From Bradyrhizobium sp. 195 (GTDB lineage: Bacteria > Pseudomonadota > Alphaproteobacteria > Rhizobiales > Xanthobacteraceae): a stretch of 64,000 nucleotides of DNA. The DNA is taken from assembly GCF_023101665.1 (NCBI RefSeq), contig NZ_CP082161.1:2666001-2730000 (forward strand), in the 5' to 3' direction. Below, piece after piece: positions 35,990-44,036 of the stretch. Position numbers and translations under genes: made by a program. Below the pieces are notes generated by a model. It saw nothing but the letters and a program-made list of their open reading frames with translations, did no database searches and was not told the origin of the DNA. The number at the start of each line of letters is the position of its first letter. The stretch's first letter is position 1.

Positions 35990-36448
35990 ATGGCAAGAAA
36001 TAGCCTCGACGTAACTTGTCCGGTAGCCCGTACGCTCGACATCGTCGGCGCGCGGTGGACGCTCCTCATCATCAGGGACTTGCTTCCTGGCACCATGCGC
36101 TTTCAGGATCTTCAAGAGCGTCTGCCCCGCATGGCTCCAAATGTGCTCTCCGATCGCTTAAAGATCCTTGAGGAACACGGCCTCGTGAGCCGCGAGTTCT
36201 ACAGCGATCACCCTCCCAGAGCTGCCTATACCTTGACGGATCCGGGCCGCGAGCTCGGCGTCATCGTATTGGCTCTTGGTCGGTGGGGCCTGCGCCACCT
36301 CGGCGGGAAATTGAATCCCGGCCTGCAGCACGATGAGTGCTTCCGGCACCTGCAGCAAGCCTCAGAGGCCTTGATCCGCCGTCCGGTGCAACGAGTGAAA
36401 TCCGGAGGCAAGTCGACGGCGAAGGGAGCGAGAGACGCAAGGAACTGA
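35990..36448 (+). CDS. HxlR-family transcriptional regulator
   Basis: A 152-residue regulator with CPVARTLDIVGARWTLLIIRDLLPGTMRFQDL and MAPNVLSDRLKILEEHGLVSREFYSDHPPRAAYTLT. One change from the usual IVGDRW is Ala for Asp (IVGARW). The C-terminus is rich in Lys/Arg. It is convergent with the NmrA-like gene at 36.5 kb and follows fadD by 145 bases; which it controls is unclear. The palindrome at 35947-35964 may be its own operator. Confidence 0.88.
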   Translation: MARNSLDVTCPVARTLDIVGARWTLLIIRDLLPGTMRFQDLQERLPRMAPNVLSDRLKILEEHGLVSREFYSDHPPRAAYTLTDPGRELGVIVLALGRWGLRHLGGKLNPGLQHDECFRHLQQASEALIRRPVQRVKSGGKSTAKGARDARN

Positions 36449-36505
36449 GCCGCGAGCCACCATGCGAGCGGTTCGGGATGTCGCTTCAGAAAGCATTTGT
36501 CTCGA

Positions 36506-37489
36506 TCAGACTTTACCGGCGGCTTCGAGGAGCCGGGGCGATCGCTCCAAGGCCCATCTGAAGCTCTTCGGAGCGCGTCCGAGCAGATGTTCGAGCTCGC
36601 CGGTGACGGCCTCATACCGTCCACTTGCGGCCAGACGGGTGATAGTCCTTAGGTGCTCCGCGGTGTGCGGAACGCGAGTTGCCAGTGCTCCATTGATGTA
36701 GGCCTCGATCCAGGCGTTCAGATCCTGAGGAACGTAGGAAACGGGTCTTCCCAACGTCGCGGCGTAGTCCTCGGCGAAGCCCTGCATGTCCTTCGCCTCC
36801 GGGCCTGTGAGCTCGTAGGTTTTCGATACGTGCGCCGACGGATCGATGAGGATCTTGGTGCAGACCTCGGCAACGTCGTAGGCGGCAATCGGGGCGATCT
36901 TGTGCTTGCCGAAGGGGAGGTGAAGCTCGCCCGCACTCAGCAACTGCTTGAGCGGAAACCAGGCAAGAATTGGATTTTCAACGAACATTGTTGCTCGGAT
37001 ATTGACGACCGGCAGGCCGGACCAATTCAGAGCCTGTTCGGAGGCCCAATGGGCTCTCTGCTGCGGCGACCAGTCGGTGACAAGTCCTCCCAACCACTCC
37101 CGCCGTGCCTCATAAGGGGCCGTCATCCGCGTGAAGTCCATATAGGACTGCTCGAACTCGGAAATGTTGAGAAAAACCTCGAGGTCGCCTTGGGCTCGCG
37201 CGGCGGCTGCCATCAAGATCGTTGCGTCGGTGTAATAGGGGTTCAAGCTCATGCTGAAGTAGACCCGGCGACAGCCCTTCAGGGCCGCCGCAACATCAGC
37301 GACGTTGAGTAGATCCCCCACGAATATCTCGGCGCCGAGCTTTCGAAGCGCTTGTGCCCTCTCGTCGTCTTTACGTACGAAGGCACGCACCGGATGCTTC
37401 TTCTCGATGAGCATGTTGATCATCGTCTTGCTGATGGAGCCCACGTCTCCGCCGGCGCCGGTAATCAAGATGGGACACGGTTTGGACAT
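36506..37489 (-). CDS. NmrA-like NAD(P)-binding protein (second copy)
   Basis: The 327-residue atypical SDR has PILITGAGGDVGSISKTMINMLIEK, PVRAFVRKDDERAQAL and EIFVGDLLNVADVAAALKGCRRVYF. It is a clear paralogue of the 24-kb protein, about 30 residues longer because of an internal insertion containing YMDFTRMTAPYEARREWLGG. There is no YxxxK dehydrogenase motif. Downstream-coupled to the epoxide-hydrolase-like gene on the same strand (68 bases apart), so the pair could handle the same compound. Confidence 0.85.
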   Translation of the reverse strand: MSKPCPILITGAGGDVGSISKTMINMLIEKKHPVRAFVRKDDERAQALRKLGAEIFVGDLLNVADVAAALKGCRRVYFSMSLNPYYTDATILMAAAARAQGDLEVFLNISEFEQSYMDFTRMTAPYEARREWLGGLVTDWSPQQRAHWASEQALNWSGLPVVNIRATMFVENPILAWFPLKQLLSAGELHLPFGKHKIAPIAAYDVAEVCTKILIDPSAHVSKTYELTGPEAKDMQGFAEDYAATLGRPVSYVPQDLNAWIEAYINGALATRVPHTAEHLRTITRLAASGRYEAVTGELEHLLGRAPKSFRWALERSPRLLEAAGKV

Positions 37490-37557
37490 CGCATCTTCCT
37501 ATTGGAGGACCTGACTGGGTTTGAACGGAAAGGCGGGCCGCGCGGCGCGCCTTGCCA

Positions 37558-38499
37558 TCAGCTCTTGAGGAAAGGCAAGATGTGGCTCAAAACGGCCTCG
37601 GGCTTTTCGAGATGCAGGAAATGGCCGACGCCGGGTATCACGACGCGTTCGAAGCCTTTCGTGAACGCTGCAGCCATGTCGTCGCTGAGCCGCGCTGACA
37701 TGCAGCCGTCCTCCTCCCCGTGTAGATAAAGAGTTGGGACGGCAATCGGGCCGTTCGCGCGAGCTTCGAGGGCCTGCGCTTCCGCTTCGGGCGGCGGGGT
37801 AAACAATTGCCTGTAGTAGGCGAGCGTCTGGGGCACGACTCCGGGTTGTCTGAACGTTTCGATCAGCGCCATGCGATCCGAAGCCGGCATCGTGTAGCCG
37901 GGCGACCACTCCCGCCAAAGTCGATCGAGGAAAGCGAAGTTGTTGAGCTGAACGGCCGGTTCGGCAAAACGCGTGTGGAAGAAGAACATGTACCAGCTTC
38001 GTCGCTGTTGGTCGCCGTCGGCCAGGAACGCCTGCGACAAGCCTTTCCCGTAGGGGACCGCCAGCCCTACAAGCTTGCGGATCCGCGACGCATCGAGACT
38101 TGCCGCGGAATAGGCCGCCCGTGCCCCAAAATCGTGACCGATGACATAAGCCTGTTCCACGCCCAAAGCTTCGATGAGGGCGAGCACGTCCTGCCCGATG
38201 GCCGCGGCACGGTAGGATCCGTCGGGTGCAGCGCCACCGGCCCAGAAACCGCGCAGCGCCGGAGCAACGGCCCGATATCCCTCCTGCGCGAGACGGCCGA
38301 GGACGTGACCCCAGCTTTGCGAATGATCGGGAAAGCCGTGCAGGCATAGCACCAGCGGGCCGTCGCCGACTTCGAGGACTGGAAAGTCCAGTCCGTTGGC
38401 CCGAACCACCCGCTTGCGGATCTCGTTCGACCCAAAGTTCCGGCCCATCTGCAGCGGAGCACCGGCGCGATCGGGCGAAGGCGCAGCAGTCTTTGTCAT
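37558..38499 (-). CDS. Epoxide-hydrolase-like alpha/beta hydrolase
   Basis: The 313-residue hydrolase has HGFPDHSQSWGHVLGRLA (oxyanion region, HG at 54-55), the nucleophile D123 in YVIGHDFGARAAY and the base histidine in PGVGHFLHLEKPE. An Asp nucleophile in GHDFGA with a Tyr-bearing lid is the pattern of soluble epoxide hydrolases. It is first of a two-gene minus-strand unit with the NmrA-like gene. A perfect palindrome lies 19 bases upstream of its start, and a divergent TetR gene follows, so TetR repression is likely. Confidence 0.86.
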   Translation of the reverse strand: MTKTAAPSPDRAGAPLQMGRNFGSNEIRKRVVRANGLDFPVLEVGDGPLVLCLHGFPDHSQSWGHVLGRLAQEGYRAVAPALRGFWAGGAAPDGSYRAAAIGQDVLALIEALGVEQAYVIGHDFGARAAYSAASLDASRIRKLVGLAVPYGKGLSQAFLADGDQQRRSWYMFFFHTRFAEPAVQLNNFAFLDRLWREWSPGYTMPASDRMALIETFRQPGVVPQTLAYYRQLFTPPPEAEAQALEARANGPIAVPTLYLHGEEDGCMSARLSDDMAAAFTKGFERVVIPGVGHFLHLEKPEAVLSHILPFLKS

Positions 38500-38517
38500 T
38501 GCGAGGTCCTCGTGAAT

Positions 38518-38541
38518 TCTGGATGATGACTATCATCCAGA
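38518..38541. promoter_or_regulatory. Perfect palindrome upstream of the epoxide-hydrolase-like gene (TetR operator)
   Basis: Ten-base arms TCTGGATGAT/ATCATCCAGA flank the spacer GACT. The site starts 19 bases upstream of the hydrolase ATG and lies in the 220-base gap shared with the divergent TetR gene. A symmetrical 24-bp site is the usual form for TetR dimers. Confidence 0.7.
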
Positions 38542-38719
38542 GCCGGAGGTGCGTAATTCATTGTTGAATAGGTGTGGCAGCAGCTTTGCCGTGTTGGGCT
38601 GCACTGGGTTGAATTACGGTGAGCCGGGTGGCGATTGGACCAGCGGACGGCCGCACACTGGGCGCGGGGATGTGGTCGCGAATTTCGATCGGCCAATCGC
38701 TCGTTGATGGCGAGACATT

Positions 38720-39388
38720 ATGCGCTACGAGAAAGGTCATGGAGCCGGAACGTCGGCCCGTATCGTTGAATGCGCTTCGGCGCGCATTCGCGAGCGGGGG
38801 ATTGAAAGCATCAAGGTCGCCGGGCTCATGAAGTCTGCCGGTCTGACCCACGGCGGCTTCTATCTCCATTTCAAATCTCGTCGTGATCTGATCGAAAGAG
38901 CTTTCGCCCGGGCCATGGACGGATCGGTGGAGCAATGGCGGAAGCTGGCGGATCGCTCAAGTCGGGACGAACGGCTTTTGGGCATCGTCGACTACTACCT
39001 CACGGATCGGCATCGTAACGCTGTCGCGAATGGTTGCGCGCTTCCCTCGCTCGGTGCCGAAGCCTCGCGAGCCGGTGTTGGCATCAAAAGGACGTTTTCA
39101 AGCGGCCTGAGAGAGATAATCGACCTCCTGTCGGAGGACGCGAACGGCCCGTCGAAGCGAGAAGCGATTGCCATCGTATCCGAGATCGTGGGTGCCTTGC
39201 TGTTGGCCCGGGCGGTGGATCATCCGGAATTCTCATCGGAAATAATGAGCGTGGCCCGCGAGTATGTCCTGGGCGGCGACCCGCAGGTCCTCGGAATCGC
39301 GAAAGCGCCGCGCAAATTGCCGGCGCGGACGAAGCGTGCGAATGCGAAGAGGCCGCAGAAGCGCGAAAAATCCAAGCATCTTCCGTGA
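38720..39388 (+). CDS. TetR-family transcriptional regulator
   Basis: The 222-residue repressor has the TetR helix-turn-helix AGLMKSAGLTHGGFYLHFKSRRDLIERAF. A C-terminal tail after about residue 190 is a long Lys/Arg stretch (RKLPARTKRANAKRPQKREKSK), which is unusual for the family and may add non-specific DNA binding. It is divergent from the epoxide-hydrolase/NmrA unit; the operator at 38518-38541 lies between them. The ligand is probably an epoxide-pathway compound or electrophile, by context only. Confidence 0.9.
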   Translation: MRYEKGHGAGTSARIVECASARIRERGIESIKVAGLMKSAGLTHGGFYLHFKSRRDLIERAFARAMDGSVEQWRKLADRSSRDERLLGIVDYYLTDRHRNAVANGCALPSLGAEASRAGVGIKRTFSSGLREIIDLLSEDANGPSKREAIAIVSEIVGALLLARAVDHPEFSSEIMSVAREYVLGGDPQVLGIAKAPRKLPARTKRANAKRPQKREKSKHLP

Positions 39389-39489
39389 AGAAGACCCACA
39401 AGGCCTGTGTTGCGGAATCAGCGAACTCGTCATTGTGCAATACGCCGGATAGCGGACTTGGACAGAACTCGCTCAAGAACCTCGATTGT

Positions 39490-40422
39490 TTAAACGCCCA
39501 ACTTCCTTGAATCAGTCTCCAGGGCCTTGGACACCACCTTCAGCCATTTGTGGACGGCCTTGATCTTCTCGGACGAGCCGTCGACCCCCCGATGGGTGAA
39601 GTAGAAGTCCCTCAGCGGCATGCCTTTCGAGCCCCATTGTGCCATGACTGTCAGGGCGCCGCTGTTGACCAGCGGGGCGATCAGGGGAAAAGGCGCCAGC
39701 ACGACGCCCATCGATGACCTGGCCATCTGTATGGCCGTCAAAAGGCTGTCGCCGACCAAGTCCGGTTCCTTAGTGGCGACCTGTGGTTCGTACTCCTCGA
39801 ACCATCTTGGCCAAAGTTCTGGCGCCGTGGCGACCTTTATCAATGGCAGCTTCGTCAAGTCTTCCGGGTGCTGAATTGGGGCGAAGCGATCCAATAGCTT
39901 CGAGTCCGCGCATGGGGCAGCGCGCGACCTGAGCAGCCTGTGATAGGTCAGGCTGCCGAAGGGCGGCTCGCCGAATTGGACCGCGGCATCGATGTTGTCC
40001 CTCTCGAAATCGGCCAGTGTATTCTTGGCCTCCAGTCTCAAATCAAGCCCCGGATTATCGATGCGGAATCTCTCAAGGTGAGGGAGCGCAGCAAGCATCG
40101 CGAACGTAGGGGTTACGCTAACCCGGACGATAGGACCCCGCTTTCTATCCTCCAAGAGGTCGCTTGCGCGAAACAATTCGTTGAAGGCGCTCAGGACGGC
40201 GCTGGCATAGATCGCCCCGTTTTCAGTGAGTTCGATGTTCCGGCCGTTGCGCTGAACCAGTTGAATCCCGAAGTGCGCTTCGAGCGTGCGAATTTGGTGC
40301 GTGATCGCGGACGGCGTGAGATTCAGACTTTCGGAAGCAAGTTTCACGCTGCCTGAGCGTGCAAGAGCTTCGAATGCGCGCAGGCTTGCCAAGGGGGGGA
40401 GAGGTGATGGTGCATTCGACAT
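39490..40422 (-). CDS. LysR-family transcriptional regulator (GcvA-like)
   Basis: The start at 40422 gives 310 residues beginning MSNAPSPLPPLASLRAFEALARSGSVKLASESLNLTPSAITHQI, the LysR helix-turn-helix. Upstream in-frame codons back to 40572 are non-conserved and overlap the promoter. The effector domain has VRVSVTPTFAMLAALPHLERF and later AIQMARSSMGVVLAPFPL, the GcvA-subgroup pattern. It faces the second IorAB operon, which starts 200 bases away, and probably controls it. A perfect 8-bp-arm palindrome lies at 40480-40503. A decayed copy of this gene with its upstream region is at 47.6-47.8 kb. Confidence 0.9.
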   Translation of the reverse strand: MSNAPSPLPPLASLRAFEALARSGSVKLASESLNLTPSAITHQIRTLEAHFGIQLVQRNGRNIELTENGAIYASAVLSAFNELFRASDLLEDRKRGPIVRVSVTPTFAMLAALPHLERFRIDNPGLDLRLEAKNTLADFERDNIDAAVQFGEPPFGSLTYHRLLRSRAAPCADSKLLDRFAPIQHPEDLTKLPLIKVATAPELWPRWFEEYEPQVATKEPDLVGDSLLTAIQMARSSMGVVLAPFPLIAPLVNSGALTVMAQWGSKGMPLRDFYFTHRGVDGSSEKIKAVHKWLKVVSKALETDSRKLGV

Positions 40423-40479
40423 TTTGTCGTGAGCCTGGTTCAACGATCCGCAATCGAATTCAGTTGTGTTCCACTTGCT

Positions 40480-40503
40480 TTGCTTCCAGCTTAGCGGAAG
40501 CAA
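40480..40503. promoter_or_regulatory. LysR-type palindrome, conserved with covariation at 47742-47763
   Basis: Arms TTGCTTCC/GGAAGCAA surround the spacer AGCTTAGC, 58 bases upstream of the LysR start. The homologous position beside the LysR remnant keeps the symmetry with changed arms (TGCTGCC/GGCAGCA) and nearly the same spacer. Such compensatory change implies selection for dyad symmetry, as for a regulator-binding site. Confidence 0.6.
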
Positions 40504-40622
40504 GCGACGCTCCATAGCGCAATTTAGATTCAAGTACAGGGTCGTTGTGCCCGAACCCGAACAGCTCGGCATAGCGCCGTCAACTTGGGCGCTTAGAAAC
40601 AGGGAGAAAGCTTGGTGAGTTC

Positions 40623-41087
40623 GTGAGCGTGAAATTCAATCTCAATGGCAAAGCCGTTTCGGCCAGCGCCGAACCCGACACCCCTTTGCTGTGGGTCATT
40701 CGTGACGAGATCGGCCTGACCGGCACCAAGTTCGGCTGCGGCATGGCCTTGTGCGGCGCCTGCACGGTGCACCTCGACGGTCAGCCGGTGCGTTCCTGCC
40801 AGACGCCGTTGTCGGCCGTGCTGGGCAAGCGGGTGGCCACCGTGGAGAGCCTGTCGCCTGACAACAGCCATCCGTTGCAAACAGCCTGGATCAAGCACGA
40901 CGTGCCGCAGTGCGGCTACTGCCAGTCAGGGCAACTCATGAGCGCCGCGGCGCTGCTGGCCCACAACAAGAACCCGAGCGACGTCGACATCGACGAGGCT
41001 ATGAGCGGCAACATCTGCCGTTGCGGCACTTATCCGCGCGTGAAGGCCGCCATCAAGGACGCAGCCATCATGATGCGCAAAGGCTGA
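40623..41087 (+). CDS. 2Fe-2S subunit of an IorAB-type molybdenum hydroxylase (second copy)
   Basis: The 154-residue Fe-S subunit begins at a GTG (VSVKFNLNG). Cluster ligands: C39, C44, C47 and C59 ([15 protein letters not shown]), and C97, C100, C132 and C134 ([19 protein letters not shown]). It is clearly related to the subunit at 7.6 kb. From here to about 46.2 kb the DNA is more extreme in GC and codon choice (CTG, GTG, AAG, GAG dominate), as in Comamonadaceae. It forms an operon with the Mo subunit 18 bases downstream and faces a LysR gene. Confidence 0.93.
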   Translation: MSVKFNLNGKAVSASAEPDTPLLWVIRDEIGLTGTKFGCGMALCGACTVHLDGQPVRSCQTPLSAVLGKRVATVESLSPDNSHPLQTAWIKHDVPQCGYCQSGQLMSAAALLAHNKNPSDVDIDEAMSGNICRCGTYPRVKAAIKDAAIMMRKG

Positions 41088-41105
41088 GTCTTCCGGGGAA
41101 AACGA

Positions 41106-43247
41106 ATGAACAACTTCACCGAACCCTCACGCCGCGATTTCCTGAGAACTTCGGCCGTCGCCAGCGGCCTGCTGCTGTGTGTCAGTCTTCCGAGTCCGCT
41201 CGATGCCAAAGCCACCGGAAACGTGCACACACTTAATGCTTGGGTGCACATCGCCGACGACAACAGCATCACCCTCATCACCGCCCGCTCCGAGATGGGC
41301 CAGGGTGTCTACACCGCGCTGCCCATGCTGCTGGCCGAAGAGCTCGGTGTCGACCTCGCCAGCATCAAGGTGGAGGTCGCTCCGCCCAACGCCAAGGCTT
41401 ACGGCAACGCGCTGGTGGGCGGCCTGCAGCTGACGGGCGGCTCCACGTCGGTGCGCGACGGCTGGGATCGCCTGCGTATCGCGGGCGCGCAGGCGCGCGA
41501 GATGCTCGCCGGCGCGGCGGCCGCGCGCTGGAAGGTGACGCGCGATCAGGTCCGGCCGGGCAATGGCTTCGTCACGGGCCCCGGGGGGCGCAAGGCGAGT
41601 TTCGGCGAGCTCGCGGCTGCAGCGGCCACGATGCCGCTACCGGAGAAGCCGCCGCTGAAGGACCCCAAGGACTTTCGTCTCGTCGGCAAAAGCACGCGGC
41701 GGCTGGACACGCCGGCCAAGGTCAACGGCACGGCCCGCTTCGGGATCGACGTCAAGCTGCCCGGCATGCTTTACGCGGCGCTCGAGCAATGCCCGGTGAT
41801 CGGCGGCACTGTCAAGACCGTGGACTCGGCCAAGGCCAAAGGCATGCCTGGCGTGGTGGACGTGGTGCAGATCCCCGACGGCGTCGCGGTGGTGGCCGAC
41901 AGTTGGTGGCGCGCCAACCAGGCCCGCAAGGCCCTGGTCATCGAGTGGGACGAGGGCGCGGGCGCCGCGCTCGACCACAATTCCATGCTGGCCGGCACCC
42001 GGGCGGCTTTGGACAGCGGCACGCCGAAACTGTTCAAGGCGAATGGCGACGCCAATGCCGTGATCGCCGCCTCATCGCGGGTGGTGCGCGCTGAGTACGT
42101 GAGCCACCTGCTGTCGCATGCGGCGCTGGAGCCGATGAACTTCACTGCGCATTACAACAACGGGCGCGTTCACCTGATCGGCCCCACGCAGTGGCAAGAT
42201 TTGACGCAGACTGCGGTGGCCAAGGCCTTGGGTATCAAACCCGAGGACGTCACCTTGGAGACCACCTTCCTCGGGGGCTCCTTCGGCCGTCGCCAGGAAG
42301 TGGACTTCGTCGTTCAGGCCGCGCAGATCTCCAAGGCCGTGGGCAAGCCGGTCAAGCTGCTGTGGTCGCGCGAGGACGACATGACCCACGACTTCTACCG
42401 GCCGCAGGCGGTGCACCGCGTCGCTGCCGCGCTGGGGTCGGACGGCAAGCCGACGGCCATGACCTTTCGCATGGCTTCCCAGTCTGTCGGCATCCGCGTA
42501 TTCGGCATCCCGCTCAAGGTTCAGGACCCGACGATGACCGAATCGGCCGTCGCGCCCTACGAAATTGCGGCGACGCGCCACGACGTGGTCAAGCACGACG
42601 CGGGGTTGCGGGTGGGCTATTGGCGCTCGGTCAGCAACCCGCTCAACGTGTTTGCCAACGAGTGCTTCATCGACGAGCTTGCCAAGGAGGCCGGCCAAGA
42701 CCCTTACGCGTACCGCCTGTCATTGCTGGGCAACCAGCCGCGCTTTGTCGAGGTGCTGAAACTGGCAGCCGAAAAATCGGGCTGGGGCAAGCCGCTGCCC
42801 GCCGGCCGGGCCCGTGGCATCGCCCTGATGGAAGCCTATAACACCTACATGGCCCAGGTGGCCGAGATCAGCCTGGACGACCAGGGCGCAGTCAAGGTGC
42901 ACCGAGTCGTCGTGGCGGCCGACCTGGGCCGCATGGTCAACCCCGACACGGTGGAGGCGCAGATCCAGTCCAGCGTGATCTTCGGCATGGGCGCGGCGCT
43001 GTCGCAGGAGATCACCTTGGAAAAGGGCCGGGTGCAGCAGACCAACTTCCACGAGTTCCCGGTCGTGCGCATGAATGAAGTGCCGGCGATCGACATCGTG
43101 CTGGTCGACAGTACCGAGGCGCCCGGCGGCATCGGCGAGCCGGCCACGGCCGTGATCATGCCGGCCCTTGCCAACGCGGTCGCCGCGCTCACCTCCAAGC
43201 GGCTGCGCAAACTGCCGATGACTGCCGAGGCCATAAAGATGGCTTGA
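41106..43247 (+). CDS. Molybdopterin subunit of an IorAB-type hydroxylase, Tat-exported (second copy)
   Basis: The 713-residue Mo-binding subunit opens MNNFTEPSRRDFLRTSAVASGLLL, a twin-arginine signal, so it is probably exported with its Fe-S partner. Motifs: ITARSEMGQGVYTALPML, LGGSFGRRQEVDFVVQA, WSREDDMTHDFYRP and near the end GGIGEPATAVIMPALANAVAAL with the active-site glutamate. These place it with isoquinoline 1-oxidoreductase / aldehyde-oxidase beta subunits. A PQQ-haem dehydrogenase follows 0.8 kb downstream, so both could feed the same periplasmic electron chain. The substrate is unknown. Confidence 0.92.
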   Translation: MNNFTEPSRRDFLRTSAVASGLLLCVSLPSPLDAKATGNVHTLNAWVHIADDNSITLITARSEMGQGVYTALPMLLAEELGVDLASIKVEVAPPNAKAYGNALVGGLQLTGGSTSVRDGWDRLRIAGAQAREMLAGAAAARWKVTRDQVRPGNGFVTGPGGRKASFGELAAAAATMPLPEKPPLKDPKDFRLVGKSTRRLDTPAKVNGTARFGIDVKLPGMLYAALEQCPVIGGTVKTVDSAKAKGMPGVVDVVQIPDGVAVVADSWWRANQARKALVIEWDEGAGAALDHNSMLAGTRAALDSGTPKLFKANGDANAVIAASSRVVRAEYVSHLLSHAALEPMNFTAHYNNGRVHLIGPTQWQDLTQTAVAKALGIKPEDVTLETTFLGGSFGRRQEVDFVVQAAQISKAVGKPVKLLWSREDDMTHDFYRPQAVHRVAAALGSDGKPTAMTFRMASQSVGIRVFGIPLKVQDPTMTESAVAPYEIAATRHDVVKHDAGLRVGYWRSVSNPLNVFANECFIDELAKEAGQDPYAYRLSLLGNQPRFVEVLKLAAEKSGWGKPLPAGRARGIALMEAYNTYMAQVAEISLDDQGAVKVHRVVVAADLGRMVNPDTVEAQIQSSVIFGMGAALSQEITLEKGRVQQTNFHEFPVVRMNEVPAIDIVLVDSTEAPGGIGEPATAVIMPALANAVAALTSKRLRKLPMTAEAIKMA

Positions 43248-43312
43248 GACTACGAATTTCCCTGAGCTCGTTTTCGAGGCAATACACACCCTTAACTTTA
43301 AGGATCTCTCAC

Positions 43313-43768
43313 ATGTTCTCAAACACCTCGCACTCGTTGCTCCTTCGTGCATCCCTGCTCGCCGCGTTCGCGGCCACACCGATGCTGGCATCGTCGGCCT
43401 GGGCCGGTGATCTGATCATCAAGGTCAAAGGCGCGGAGGCGCCTTACGGCAAGGTTGGCTGCTGGCTGTACAGCAGCAGCGAGGGATACCCCATGAACCC
43501 CAAAACCACCAAGGCGATCGTCTGGGTGCCGGCCGCAGCCGAAGTCACGTGTCGCTTCCCAGACGTTGCCCCCGGCCGCTATGCGGCTTCCATCATGCAT
43601 GACGTGAACAACAACCAAATGATGGACGTCAGCCCCGTCGGCCAGCCCACCGAGCAGTGGGCGATATCGACCAACGTGCGGCCCCCGATGCGAGTGCCGA
43701 CCTTCGAGGACGGTGCCTTCACGATGCCGGCCACGGACCTGACGCTCAATGTCGAAGTAGACATGTAA
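43313..43768 (+). CDS. Secreted DUF2141-domain protein
   Basis: The start at 43313 (AAGGATCT upstream) gives 151 residues with a Sec signal (LLLRASLLAAFAATPMLASSAWA) and mature GDLIIKVKGAEAPYGKVGCWLYSS. The core VTCRFPDVAPGRYAASIMHDVNNNQMMD is the DUF2141 signature. These small periplasmic beta-sandwich proteins have no assigned function. It lies between the Mo subunit and PQQ dehydrogenase genes, 65 bases after the former, and is followed by a terminator-like hairpin. An in-frame ATG at 43244 overlaps the preceding gene and is less likely. Confidence 0.85.
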   Translation: MFSNTSHSLLLRASLLAAFAATPMLASSAWAGDLIIKVKGAEAPYGKVGCWLYSSSEGYPMNPKTTKAIVWVPAAAEVTCRFPDVAPGRYAASIMHDVNNNQMMDVSPVGQPTEQWAISTNVRPPMRVPTFEDGAFTMPATDLTLNVEVDM

Positions 43769-43792
43769 GCAAGGCGGGTTGTGACTTTGTAC

Positions 43793-43815
43793 CAGCGGCC
43801 CTGCGCGGGCCGCTG
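43793..43815 (+). terminator. GC hairpin after the DUF2141 gene
   Basis: Arms CAGCGGCCC/GGGCCGCTG with a TGCGC loop lie 25 bases after the stop codon. The CGGCCC-TGCG-GGGCCG style is common behind betaproteobacterial genes, in my experience, and recurs at 46144-46166. No T-tract follows. Confidence 0.55.
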
Positions 43816-44036
43816 GCAAAATCCAGGGTTTGCAGCTGAATCGTCATGCGCGGACATGGGCGGCGTTTTTGGGCAAGGGCTTGCGCTGCTCCGGCATCGT
43901 CGCGGCCCAGCAAACACCCCCAGACCTTTCGGCTTCGGCGTTGAGCCAGCGTAGGCTCGGCGAAAGACCGCGAGCGATCAGTTCAAAATTCAGCGGGTGA
44001 CCACCACACCCGACAAAAAACATAGGAGAGGATTCC

